Origin: Verrucomicrobiaceae bacterium
GTDB lineage: Bacteria > Verrucomicrobiota > Verrucomicrobiae > Verrucomicrobiales > Akkermansiaceae
Direction of reading: 5' to 3'
Assembly: GCA_947372405.1 (NCBI GenBank)
Contig: CANBTO010000425.1
Coordinates: 1 to 5,145 of the forward strand
DNA: 5,145 nucleotides
Shown: positions 1 to 5,145 of the stretch, one piece after another
Layout: every line of letters begins with the position of its first letter
How positions within the stretch are numbered: the stretch's first letter is position 1
Made by a program: the position numbers and the translations under genes
The notes under the pieces: model-generated
What the model was told of the DNA's origin: nothing
Database searches by the model: none
What the model saw: the letters and a program-made list of their open reading frames with translations, nothing else

Positions 1-105
1 GCGAGGTGGAACCACCCGGTCCCATTCCGAACCCGGAAGTGAAACGCCTCAGCGCCAATGGTAGTGGGACGATAGGTCCTGTGAGAGTAGGTCGTCGCCA
101 GGTAT
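1..105 (+). rRNA. rrf: 5S ribosomal RNA, 3' part (5' end outside window)
   Basis: This is the 3' portion of 5S rRNA, part of the large ribosomal subunit. Diagnostic stretches are CCGAACCCGGAAGTGAAAC (about 28-46), AGCGCCAATGGTAGTG (about 51-66) and GAGAGTAGG (about 83-91), all in the order seen in bacterial 5S. By comparison with the remembered E. coli 5S, roughly the first 15 bases lie to the left of the window. The 3' end is placed near 103-105, where the closing helix strand GCCAGG ends; the exact end is uncertain by a few bases. It is followed directly by an intrinsic terminator, so it is probably the last gene of an rRNA operon entering from the left. Confidence 0.95.
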
Positions 106-107
106 AT

Positions 108-143
108 GCCCCGTCCATGGAAACATGGACGGGGCTCTTTTTT
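108..143 (+). terminator. Rho-independent terminator after 5S rRNA
   Basis: A perfect 12-bp stem, GCCCCGTCCATG (108-119) with CATGGACGGGGC (124-135), is closed by a GAAA tetraloop (120-123) and followed by TC and six T residues (138-143). This is a textbook intrinsic terminator just after the 5S 3' end, and should end the rRNA operon before the convergent helicase gene. The reverse strand has no T tract after the stem, so it probably does not terminate the helicase transcript by the same mechanism. Confidence 0.93.
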
Positions 144-204
144 GCCCGCGATTCCGCAATGTGTGGATCACCATAACGAGCAGATGCCGTATGCCCCGGG
201 CGTA

Positions 205-3200
205 TCAGCACTGATAGAGCCTGCCCTGACGGACGGACAGCAAGGAGCAGAGGATTTCCACGCCCGGATAGATCTTGGCGAGAACTTTCCGATAGGCGTT
301 CATTTGCCCTGAATAATGTATCAAGAGTTCGTTCCCGTCTATGACGGCATCCGTCTTGTAGTCGATGATCTCCAGCTTGGTGATGCTTCCTTCCGCATTC
401 CGATGAAGATGGAGCCTGTCCATCACGCCCGAGAGGAAGCAGCCTTCGACCATTGCATCAATCGCTTGTTCGCGGTAAAGACTGATGTTTCTGCCCTGCT
501 TCTGAAAAACGGATTGTAGCGCGGGCCTTGAGACCAGCTCAATAACCGCTCGCTTCGCATCGCATTCCGGCCAATCCGGAAGCGATTCATCCGTCCATGA
601 AACCATTTCCAGCAGTGAGTGCACCTCATTGCCAAATTTCATGCCACCTAGCGACTGTAGGGAAATGGCGGCTTTGAATTTTGTAGCGGTGGGTGTTATG
701 TATTCGGGCTGGTTGGTCGCCGCCAGCAAGCTGAACTTGCGATCCCTTATCATCGAATTTTCCATCTCCGGCACATTGTTAGCCCAGTTCGTGGAACCGG
801 TCTGGTAGATGACCAGGGATTCGGAACGGGTGCCGATTGATTTTTTCATCCAGTTGGATAGTGAGGGTTTATCAGGTGTGGCGTTCTTTGCAGGTGGTTC
901 CAGTAGAACATAGAGTCCGCGCTTGGCCCGCGTCAACGCGACGTAGAGTGTGCAGAATGCCTCGTAACGTTGTCGTGCCGCCCAGTTTTCCTCTGCGGCA
1001 CGTAATTCAGGGACAAGAATCCGGGCCCATTTGGGTGGCGTTTGTGCGAGCCATCCTTCTCCTTCAGCGACATCGAAATACTGGGGCTGGGGAACTGCTT
1101 CATCCGGCACTTCCGGCAGCACAACCATGTCGAAGCCAAGCCCTTTTGACTTGTGGATCGTCATGACTTGGACCGCCGCGATGCCGGGACTCTGCGAAAT
1201 TTCCAAACGCCCTATCCAACCGGCCGCCTCGTTGGCCGAGACCCCGCCCCGGGAATCCAGATCCGCCAGAGAGAAGAGAAGATCACCGGCTCTGCGGCGG
1301 CCGAAGTCCGACCATGCGCTCCATGAATCTTCGATAATTTCTTCGACAGTGGCAGCTAGACCCTTTTTTGACAGGGTTGCTGTTAGGCTTTCCCATGCTT
1401 TTGACCATGATAATCCGTGACCTTCCAGCAGGGTTCCTGACAAAGGAGACATGCGGACGACTTCCAAAGCGAAAGGATCAGATGGCTCCGCGAGCCATTC
1501 CAGCAGTTTGTGGATCACGATTCCAACAGGGTTGTCTTTGCCTGGTTCCCTTCTTCCTTCCTCAATGACATCGAAGCCATGTGTCCTAAGGTGGTCCGTA
1601 ACATCCCTGACTTGTTTGTTGCCGCGTAACAGGACGCCGCAGGTCATTGCCTGTTTGCCGACTCCTGCTTCGTTTAGAATTTCCACCAGACGCTTCATGC
1701 GTTCGTCCCAGTCCCCCACAACCTCCACCTTCGAATGGCCGCTTTTTTCTGGCAGTTTCAGATAAGCCGCAGGGGAATGATTTTCCCAGATCCATTGTTG
1801 AGCCGATTCGCCGAACAGTTCCCGCATGGTGGTGGAGTCTCCGCATACACGGTTGACCAGTTCCAGCACTTCGGGGCTAGATCGCCATGATTCGGCCATT
1901 GATTCGATATCGATCCCACCACCGTAGCGAGCGGTGATTTCGTCGAACAACGTTACGTCTCCTCCGCGCCAGGCGTAGATCGCCTGTTTTTTGTCGCCGA
2001 CGACGAACATGGAGCCGTTTTCAGAAGTTGCGGCCTCGTCGATGAGCGGTAGCAGTCCGTTCCAGTCCGCGCGACTGGTGTCCTGGAACTCATCCAAGAG
2101 CCAGTGTTCGATGCGCGCATCCAGCCTGAAGTCCACCGTTTCGCGACGCAGTCGCGCATCTTCGGATCCGGCCCAATCTCCCATGAGGAGTTTCACATCA
2201 TTGAATCCCAACAAACCTTTTTTACGCAGACGTGAATCACAGATGGCATCGAAAAACGCCATGACCTCACGCACCGCACGCGTGCGATGGAGTGCGGCGG
2301 CCAACTCGCAATGTGCCGCGAGTTCCACCATTTCGTGGATTGCGTCCGCCGTGATTCCGCTGATGGTGAACTCTTTGTAGTGTTTCACGACCAGGGGGCC
2401 TGATGGATCCGTTACAGCGGCCAGAATGCCGGAAAGCAGACTGCTTAGGTCTTTTCCCAGACTGCCCCCGCCGATGGCGTGGTTTTTCAAACGAAGGATT
2501 GCAGTTTCCAGAGCCTCCCGCTGTCCGCTGCGGGTGTATTCGATCTGGTCCAGTCCACGGATAGCGTTGGCTGCCAGTGCCGATTTGCGTGTGCTCCATT
2601 CTTCCGGTTTGACGTTTACCATCAGTTCCGGGCCCCACTCCAACTGTCCGGCTTCCCGATATCGCCAGTGCCAGCGGTTGGTGAAATCCCGCAGCGCGGA
2701 GAGAACACCGTGATCCTCCCTGCCGATGGTGGCGCGCCTGAAGGCATGGTAAAACGGTTCACGCACGGCGTCTGACAGTCCATCTCCTAGCACGGCGGCG
2801 AGCAGTTCGTCTGCCAGTGCGGCTGCACGTGGCCCTTCCAGCAGGTCAAACCTGCCGCCGGTGAGGCCCAGTTCATATTGGAAACTCCGGACGATTTTTG
2901 CAAAGAAGCCGTCCATGGTGCCCAATGTGATTTCCGGCAGGGCGCGGACCACTCGTTCGAGCGTGTCCCTGAAGTCAGCGTCTCCAAGGCCTAGCGTACG
3001 TCCGAGTCTGGCCGCCTCATCTTCTCCACTGGCCGCCTCGGCGAGTTTGTTCAAAACCGAATCCGCAAATTCCCCGGCGGCTTTCCTCGTGAAGGTCAGT
3101 GCGACGATATGCTCGGGTTTTTCTCCCCTGGCCGCAAGGGCGATGATCCTATTGCCAAGCTGGAAGGTTTTGCCGGATCCGGCCGAGGCAAGTATCAAGA

Positions 3201-3234
3201 GGTTTTTTGCCAGAATATCCATATCCGGAACCAT
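205..3234 (-). CDS. RecB/AddA-type UvrD-family helicase with C-terminal PD-(D/E)XK nuclease
   Basis: An intact 1009-residue superfamily 1A DNA helicase fused to a nuclease, expected to unwind and degrade DNA from double-strand ends in recombinational repair. Motifs in order: Walker A ASAGSGKT (16-23), Ia LTFTRKAAGEF (46-56), TMDGFF (106-111), Walker B LLDEFQDT (379-386), III VVGDKKQAIYAWRGG (411-425), IV SWRSSPEV (449-456), V VMTIHKSKGLGFDMVVLP (690-707), VI LYVALTRAKRGLYV (763-776). The C-terminal nuclease shows GNEVH (868-872), Asp939 in SGVMDRL, the DYK core (Asp958, Lys960) and the RecB/AddA QxxxY motif (Gln977-Tyr981). No catalytic residue appears lost. It is shorter than typical AddA (about 1,200). 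No AddB or RecC/RecD partner is seen: upstream is a divergent AraC-like gene and downstream the 5S gene. Met5 (codon 3220-3222) is an alternative start; neither start has a clear Shine-Dalgarno site. An addA or recB name is not assigned because the partner is unknown. Confidence 0.93.
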   Translation of the reverse strand: MVPDMDILAKNLLILASAGSGKTFQLGNRIIALAARGEKPEHIVALTFTRKAAGEFADSVLNKLAEAASGEDEAARLGRTLGLGDADFRDTLERVVRALPEITLGTMDGFFAKIVRSFQYELGLTGGRFDLLEGPRAAALADELLAAVLGDGLSDAVREPFYHAFRRATIGREDHGVLSALRDFTNRWHWRYREAGQLEWGPELMVNVKPEEWSTRKSALAANAIRGLDQIEYTRSGQREALETAILRLKNHAIGGGSLGKDLSSLLSGILAAVTDPSGPLVVKHYKEFTISGITADAIHEMVELAAHCELAAALHRTRAVREVMAFFDAICDSRLRKKGLLGFNDVKLLMGDWAGSEDARLRRETVDFRLDARIEHWLLDEFQDTSRADWNGLLPLIDEAATSENGSMFVVGDKKQAIYAWRGGDVTLFDEITARYGGGIDIESMAESWRSSPEVLELVNRVCGDSTTMRELFGESAQQWIWENHSPAAYLKLPEKSGHSKVEVVGDWDERMKRLVEILNEAGVGKQAMTCGVLLRGNKQVRDVTDHLRTHGFDVIEEGRREPGKDNPVGIVIHKLLEWLAEPSDPFALEVVRMSPLSGTLLEGHGLSWSKAWESLTATLSKKGLAATVEEIIEDSWSAWSDFGRRRAGDLLFSLADLDSRGGVSANEAAGWIGRLEISQSPGIAAVQVMTIHKSKGLGFDMVVLPEVPDEAVPQPQYFDVAEGEGWLAQTPPKWARILVPELRAAEENWAARQRYEAFCTLYVALTRAKRGLYVLLEPPAKNATPDKPSLSNWMKKSIGTRSESLVIYQTGSTNWANNVPEMENSMIRDRKFSLLAATNQPEYITPTATKFKAAISLQSLGGMKFGNEVHSLLEMVSWTDESLPDWPECDAKRAVIELVSRPALQSVFQKQGRNISLYREQAIDAMVEGCFLSGVMDRLHLHRNAEGSITKLEIIDYKTDAVIDGNELLIHYSGQMNAYRKVLAKIYPGVEILCSLLSVRQGRLYQC

Positions 3235-3393
3235 TCATTGTGAGTTTGAACAAATCAGGAGTCAGAACACACGAAACATATCTTTGAAATTGCAGGGTGG
3301 GTGTTCGGGTGTAAACAATGCTGCGGCTGGTTCGATTTGAATTTTTTCATATCCGAAACCCACGTCCATGTTCGAGCAGCAGGTTTATCACAC
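3235..3393. other. Intergenic region between divergent helicase and AraC-like genes
   Basis: About 160 bases separate the two divergently read genes if the downstream GTG start of the AraC-like gene is right, or 66 bases if the upstream GTG at 3301 is used. It should hold the promoters of both genes. An AT-rich stretch with a T6 run lies at about 3334-3352. I could not find a -35/-10 pair good enough to assign, nor a convincing operator palindrome. Confidence 0.4.
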
Positions 3394-3774
3394 GTGAAGT
3401 TCATCAGGTCCAATCATTCATGGCAGATTGTCGAGGCCTTCTCGGGTGTTGAATGCTGCCTTGAACGTCTGGCTCTTGAAAACTACTACCGTGTCTCGAT
3501 GATTTGCGCGGTTCTTGGATGCAGTAGACGCTATTTTTATGCGGTTTTCCTGCGTGATGTGGGGCTTCCACCCAAGCATTGGATGAGTCTTGAGCGGATG
3601 GTCGTGGCCCGGAGGAAACTTGAAGGCGGAAAGTTGGCGCAGCAGGTGGCACAGGATCTCGGTTTCTCGTCGGTTCAGTCTTTTGGCAGTGCTTTTTACA
3701 AGACTTATGGAGTTTCTCCCGGACGTTTCGTCAAAAACAGGAGGGTGTTTGATCCATCTTGTCCGGTTGTATGA
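3394..3774 (+). CDS. Short AraC/XylS-family DNA-binding protein (stand-alone HTH domain)
   Basis: A 126-residue protein that is nearly all AraC-type DNA-binding domain. The first helix-turn-helix is about residues 33-56 (RVSMICAVLGCSRRYFYAVF). The second spans about 80-112 and carries the family signature GFSSVQSFGSAF, then YKTYGVSPGRF. The usual N-terminal ligand or dimerisation domain of about 150-200 residues is missing, with only about 30 residues before the first HTH. The frame opens at GTG 3301, but GTG 3394 is preferred: it gives the start MKFIRS, is preceded by AGCAGG about 10 bases upstream, and the 31 extra upstream residues (several Cys, His) look unlike family sequence. Similar short AraC-like proteins are, from memory, common in Verrucomicrobia. 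The gene is divergent from the helicase and convergent with the lipoprotein gene; its target is unknown and regulation of the helicase is only a guess. Confidence 0.82.
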   Translation: MKFIRSNHSWQIVEAFSGVECCLERLALENYYRVSMICAVLGCSRRYFYAVFLRDVGLPPKHWMSLERMVVARRKLEGGKLAQQVAQDLGFSSVQSFGSAFYKTYGVSPGRFVKNRRVFDPSCPVV

Positions 3775-3843
3775 ACTCCGGGGTGTGGAGAGCATCGTCG
3801 GTATGCCAATAGCGCCGCCGCCGAAAGATATACCAAAGTATAG

Positions 3844-4575
3844 TTAGTGTTTGGGAATCACAATCGTGTCTCCCGGATGGATTACAGTTCCCGACATGTC
3901 ATTGGCCTTCTTGATGGCCGAGATCGTTGATCCGTTGTGTTCGGCGATGGACGTCAGCGAATCTCCCTTCTTGACCGTGTAGCGTGTGGTTTTCGGCTTG
4001 ATCTTCGTCGATTTGGATTCCGACTTGGACTTGGTGGATTCCGAGTCCGACTTGGAAGTGGACGACTTGGACTTGGAAGTGGACGCCTTTGGCTTAGTGC
4101 TGGCCGACTTGGACTTGGTACTGGCCGACTTGGACTTGGTGCTGGATGACTTGGGACGGTATGCGACTTCCTTTTCGGTGGATTTCGATTTTGGCTTGGT
4201 GGCTGCCACCTCGGGTTCCTCGACGTGTTTTTTGGTCACGTGGGTGGGTGTCACCTTCGGAGCGGAACTCGATTTGATCGAAGAGGATTTAGGGATGGAA
4301 GTGCCTGGTGGAGCGAGCGGATTGGAATTGGGCGGCGGTTCCTCGTTTTTGGCGACAACGGGGAGCAGGTCGTCGTTGTGAGTTGGTTGGCTGCGGCTGT
4401 TGCCGGGCTTGCGCCATTTGGAGGGATCGTCAGCCCATTCTTCATGGTAGTTGCCGGCGCTGTCGAACGGGCCGTAGCCAGACGGGTCGGGCGTATTGCT
4501 GGTCTTGAAGAAATTGCAACTCGGAAGAAGGAGAATCAGGGCGCAGAAGGGCGGCAGCCAGATGACTGTTTTCAT
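3844..4575 (-). CDS. LysM-domain lipoprotein with Lys/Ser/Thr-rich linker
   Basis: A predicted 243-residue envelope lipoprotein. Residues 1-19 form a signal peptide (MKTVIW, hydrophobic CALILLL) ending in the lipobox LPSC, with Cys20 as the lipidation site. A proline- and Asn-rich segment follows, including GNYHEEWADDPSKWRKPG (about 41-58). Residues about 127-195 are low-complexity K/S/T repeats such as STKSKSA. The C-terminal LysM domain (about 197-243) has YTVKKGDSLTSIAEHNG, then AIKKANDM and HPGDTIVIPKH. LysM binds N-acetylglucosamine polymers, so the protein probably links a membrane to peptidoglycan; no catalytic domain is seen. The frame extends upstream to 4632, but ATG 4573-4575 is chosen because it places the signal peptide at the N terminus; ATG 4591-4593 is also possible. 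No Shine-Dalgarno site is clear. The stop is TAA at 3844-3846. Confidence 0.85.
   Translation of the reverse strand: MKTVIWLPPFCALILLLPSCNFFKTSNTPDPSGYGPFDSAGNYHEEWADDPSKWRKPGNSRSQPTHNDDLLPVVAKNEEPPPNSNPLAPPGTSIPKSSSIKSSSAPKVTPTHVTKKHVEEPEVAATKPKSKSTEKEVAYRPKSSSTKSKSASTKSKSASTKPKASTSKSKSSTSKSDSESTKSKSESKSTKIKPKTTRYTVKKGDSLTSIAEHNGSTISAIKKANDMSGTVIHPGDTIVIPKH
4014..4160. repeat. Degenerate tandem repeat encoding the Ser/Lys linker
   Basis: On the + strand the motif GACTTGGACTTGG recurs. The clearest units are 21 bp, CTGGCCGACTTGGACTTGGT plus A or G, at 4100-4120 and 4121-4141, with a diverged partial third copy from 4142. Further degenerate copies with GATTCC or GAAGTG spacers lie at about 4014-4090. 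The array is in frame with the lipoprotein gene and encodes the heptad-like STKSKSA repeats on the minus strand. It most likely grew by slippage or unequal exchange, so linker length may vary between strains. Confidence 0.75.
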
Positions 4576-4653
4576 GCCGGAATCATGGATCATGGGGAAG
4601 ATTTGGCAAACATAGTTAATCACCGCGAACAATTATTTTCGAGAGGTGCCGGT

Positions 4654-4677
4654 GCGAGTTGCTGGCCGCAACTTCGC
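4654..4677. other. Imperfect hairpin between lipoprotein gene and tRNA-Ala
   Basis: GCGAGTTGC (4654-4662) can pair with GCAAC-T-(T)-CGC (4668-4677), giving about nine pairs with one bulged T and loop TGGCC. It lies in the 150-base gap (4576-4725) between the divergent lipoprotein gene and tRNA-Ala, which should carry both promoters. There is no T tract on either strand, so it is not a standard terminator. No other feature or confident promoter is seen in this gap. Confidence 0.25.
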
Positions 4678-4725
4678 TCTTGCGCTGCGGGACACAAGAT
4701 GGCAGTCATTCGCGCACGGTCGTGA

Positions 4726-4801
4726 GGGGCATTAGCTCAGTTGGTAGAGCGCTTCGTTCGCAATGAAGAGGTCAGGAGTTCGAATCTCCTATGCTCCACC
4801 A
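4726..4801 (+). tRNA. tRNA-Ala (anticodon CGC)
   Basis: A complete 76-base cloverleaf including encoded CCA. The acceptor stem is GGGGCAT (4726-4732) with ATGCTCC (4791-4797), discriminator A4798 and CCA 4799-4801. The D arm is GCTC...GAGC, the anticodon stem CTTCG/TGAAG with loop TTCGCAA (4757-4763), and the T arm AGGAG-TTCGAAT-CTCCT (4774-4790). The anticodon is CGC at 4759-4761, reading GCG (Ala). The third acceptor pair is G-U (G4728 with T4795), the known G3:U70 identity element for alanyl-tRNA synthetase, which independently supports the alanine assignment. Confidence 0.97.
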
Positions 4802-4838
4802 GTCCGCCTCAGACGGGATTTGACGATTCGTGCTTTCA

Positions 4839-4856
4839 GCAGCTTTCTCAAGCTGC
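4839..4856. other. Hairpin between tRNA-Ala and the inverted tRNA fragment
   Basis: A perfect 7-bp stem, GCAGCTT (4839-4845) with AAGCTGC (4850-4856), and a TCTC loop. It sits 37 bases past the tRNA-Ala CCA and just before the opposite-strand tRNA fragment. It could end the tRNA-Ala transcript or be an old terminator of the inverted tRNA, but neither strand has the T run of a standard intrinsic terminator. Confidence 0.3.
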
Positions 4857-4859
4857 GAC

Positions 4860-4900
4860 TGGTGCCGGAAACAGGACTCGAACCTGTCACACGACCTACT
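4860..4900 (-). pseudogene. tRNA 3'-end fragment, candidate attachment-site remnant
   Basis: Read on the minus strand this has a T stem-loop ACAGG-TTCGAGT-CCTGT (4887 down to 4871), acceptor 3' strand TTCCGGC (4870-4864), discriminator A (4863) and CCA (4862-4860). The acceptor partner GCCGGAA expected about 60-80 bases further along the minus strand is absent, and no D arm is recognisable. A five-pair anticodon-like stem (ACCTG/TAGGT) can be drawn next to it, but its loop lacks T at position 33. The inner (right) limit near 4900 is therefore uncertain. It differs from the neighbouring tRNA-Ala T arm, so it comes from another tRNA. Such 3' halves are typically left when an element integrates into a tRNA gene. 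Confidence 0.7.
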
Positions 4901-4922
4901 GGATACAGGTTCTATCAGAATG

Positions 4923-4983
4923 CCGTGCAACGGACCGTGCAATAGATGCTTGCAATGACCCCTGAAATGCGGTGAATTGCACG
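4923..4983. repeat. CGTGCAA short-repeat cluster upstream of probable integrase
   Basis: CGTGCAA occurs directly at 4924-4930 and 4936-4942 (as CCGTGCAA, 12 bases apart) and inverted as TTGCACG at 4977-4983. A related TTGCAA lies at 4950-4955, 13 bases after the second copy. The cluster fills the gap between the tRNA fragment and the probable integrase gene. Arm-type recombinase sites or an operator for that gene are possible roles, inferred only from position and spacing. Confidence 0.5.
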
Positions 4984-4984
4984 C

Positions 4985-5145
4985 ATGAGCAAGAAACCAA
5001 AGCGCACGCGGATTACCGCCAAGAAAACTGCTGCGGTTAAGATCACTATCCGCCCGTTCACCCGACACAAGGGGAATAGCGTGTGGGTGACCTATCTTGT
5101 TCAAGGGTGGAAGGAAAACGACAAGTGGCAGCGTCGCCAGTTCAA
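4985..5145 (+). CDS. Probable tyrosine recombinase (integrase), N-terminal fragment cut by window end
   Basis: The open frame begins at ATG 4985 and is still open at the window end after 53 codons, so only the N terminus is seen. The first 20 residues are very basic (MSKKPKRTRITAKKTAAVKI), followed by TIRPFTRHKGNSVWVTYLV and a Trp/Arg-rich segment ending QRRQF. This pattern, a basic head then short beta strands with Trp, Arg and Lys, resembles the N-terminal DNA-binding part of phage-type integrases, often of the form VRPF...W.V.Y...G.R...F. The catalytic domain is outside the window, so the call relies on this resemblance and on position beside a tRNA 3' fragment. An in-frame TGA at 4973-4975 makes ATG 4985 the first ATG available. 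No strong Shine-Dalgarno site is present. Another DNA-binding protein of a mobile element is the main alternative. Confidence 0.55.
   Translation, partial: MSKKPKRTRITAKKTAAVKITIRPFTRHKGNSVWVTYLVQGWKENDKWQRRQF

Noticed and set aside
837..2713. Several 60-130 residue frames on both strands inside the helicase gene
   Set aside because: The helicase frame is continuous with all family motifs across this span; these are shadows in other frames.
3289..3322. TTGCAG - 16 bases - TAAACA as a promoter for the AraC-like gene
   Set aside because: The -10 matches the consensus at only three of six positions, so it is not distinguishable from chance.
3776..3790. Small hairpin CTCC/GGAG after the AraC-like stop as a terminator
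   Set aside because: Only four pairs with a 7-base loop and no T tract; too weak to call.
3937..4381. Long + strand frames with Leu/Asp or Gly/Arg repeats opposite the lipoprotein gene
   Set aside because: They are antisense readings of the Ser/Lys repeat; the minus frame has a signal peptide, lipobox and LysM domain, while these have no recognisable domain.
4860..4950. A complete functional minus-strand tRNA
   Set aside because: No 5' acceptor strand GCCGGAA or D arm is found where needed, and the anticodon-like loop lacks T33.
4741..4965. Two small + strand frames across the tRNA region with GAGNRTRTCH-like and ETGLEPVT-like peptides
   Set aside because: These are well-known spurious translations of tRNA genes and their antisense; they overlap tRNA-Ala and the tRNA fragment and have no independent support.

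Overview
The window looks like ordinary chromosomal DNA of a bacterium, with the edge of a probable integrated element at its right end. The best taxonomic guess is Verrucomicrobiota (Verrucomicrobiales, Luteolibacter-like). This rests on remembered resemblance, not a search: a very short AraC-type protein that is almost only the DNA-binding domain, a lipoprotein with a Lys/Ser-rich linker and a C-terminal LysM domain, a RecB/AddA-type helicase of about 1,000 residues, and weak or absent Shine-Dalgarno sites.

Layout from left to right. Bases 1 to about 105 are the 3' part of a 5S rRNA gene (+), the end of an rRNA operon, followed at 108-143 by a near-perfect intrinsic terminator. A large helicase-nuclease gene of the RecB/AddA family (-) converges on it and fills 205-3234. 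Divergent from it is a small AraC/XylS-type DNA-binding protein (+, probably 3394-3774). This converges on a LysM lipoprotein gene (-, probably 3844-4575) whose linker is encoded by degenerate 21-bp tandem repeats.

The right-hand 420 bases differ in character. A complete tRNA-Ala(CGC) lies at 4726-4801. After a short spacer with a 7-bp hairpin there is a second tRNA-like piece on the opposite strand (4860-4887, perhaps to 4900): T arm, 3' acceptor strand, discriminator and CCA, with no matching 5' half. Past a cluster of CGTGCAA repeats, an open gene starts at 4985 and runs off the window. Its first 53 residues resemble the basic N-terminal DNA-binding region of a tyrosine recombinase. A tRNA 3'-end remnant, short repeats and a probable integrase start together suggest the att boundary of an island that continues to the right.

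The genes do not form one pathway. The helicase-nuclease would process double-strand DNA ends, the AraC-like protein is an orphan regulator, and the lipoprotein is an envelope protein. No unequivocally new system is visible; the strongest lead is the possible island edge at 4860-5145.
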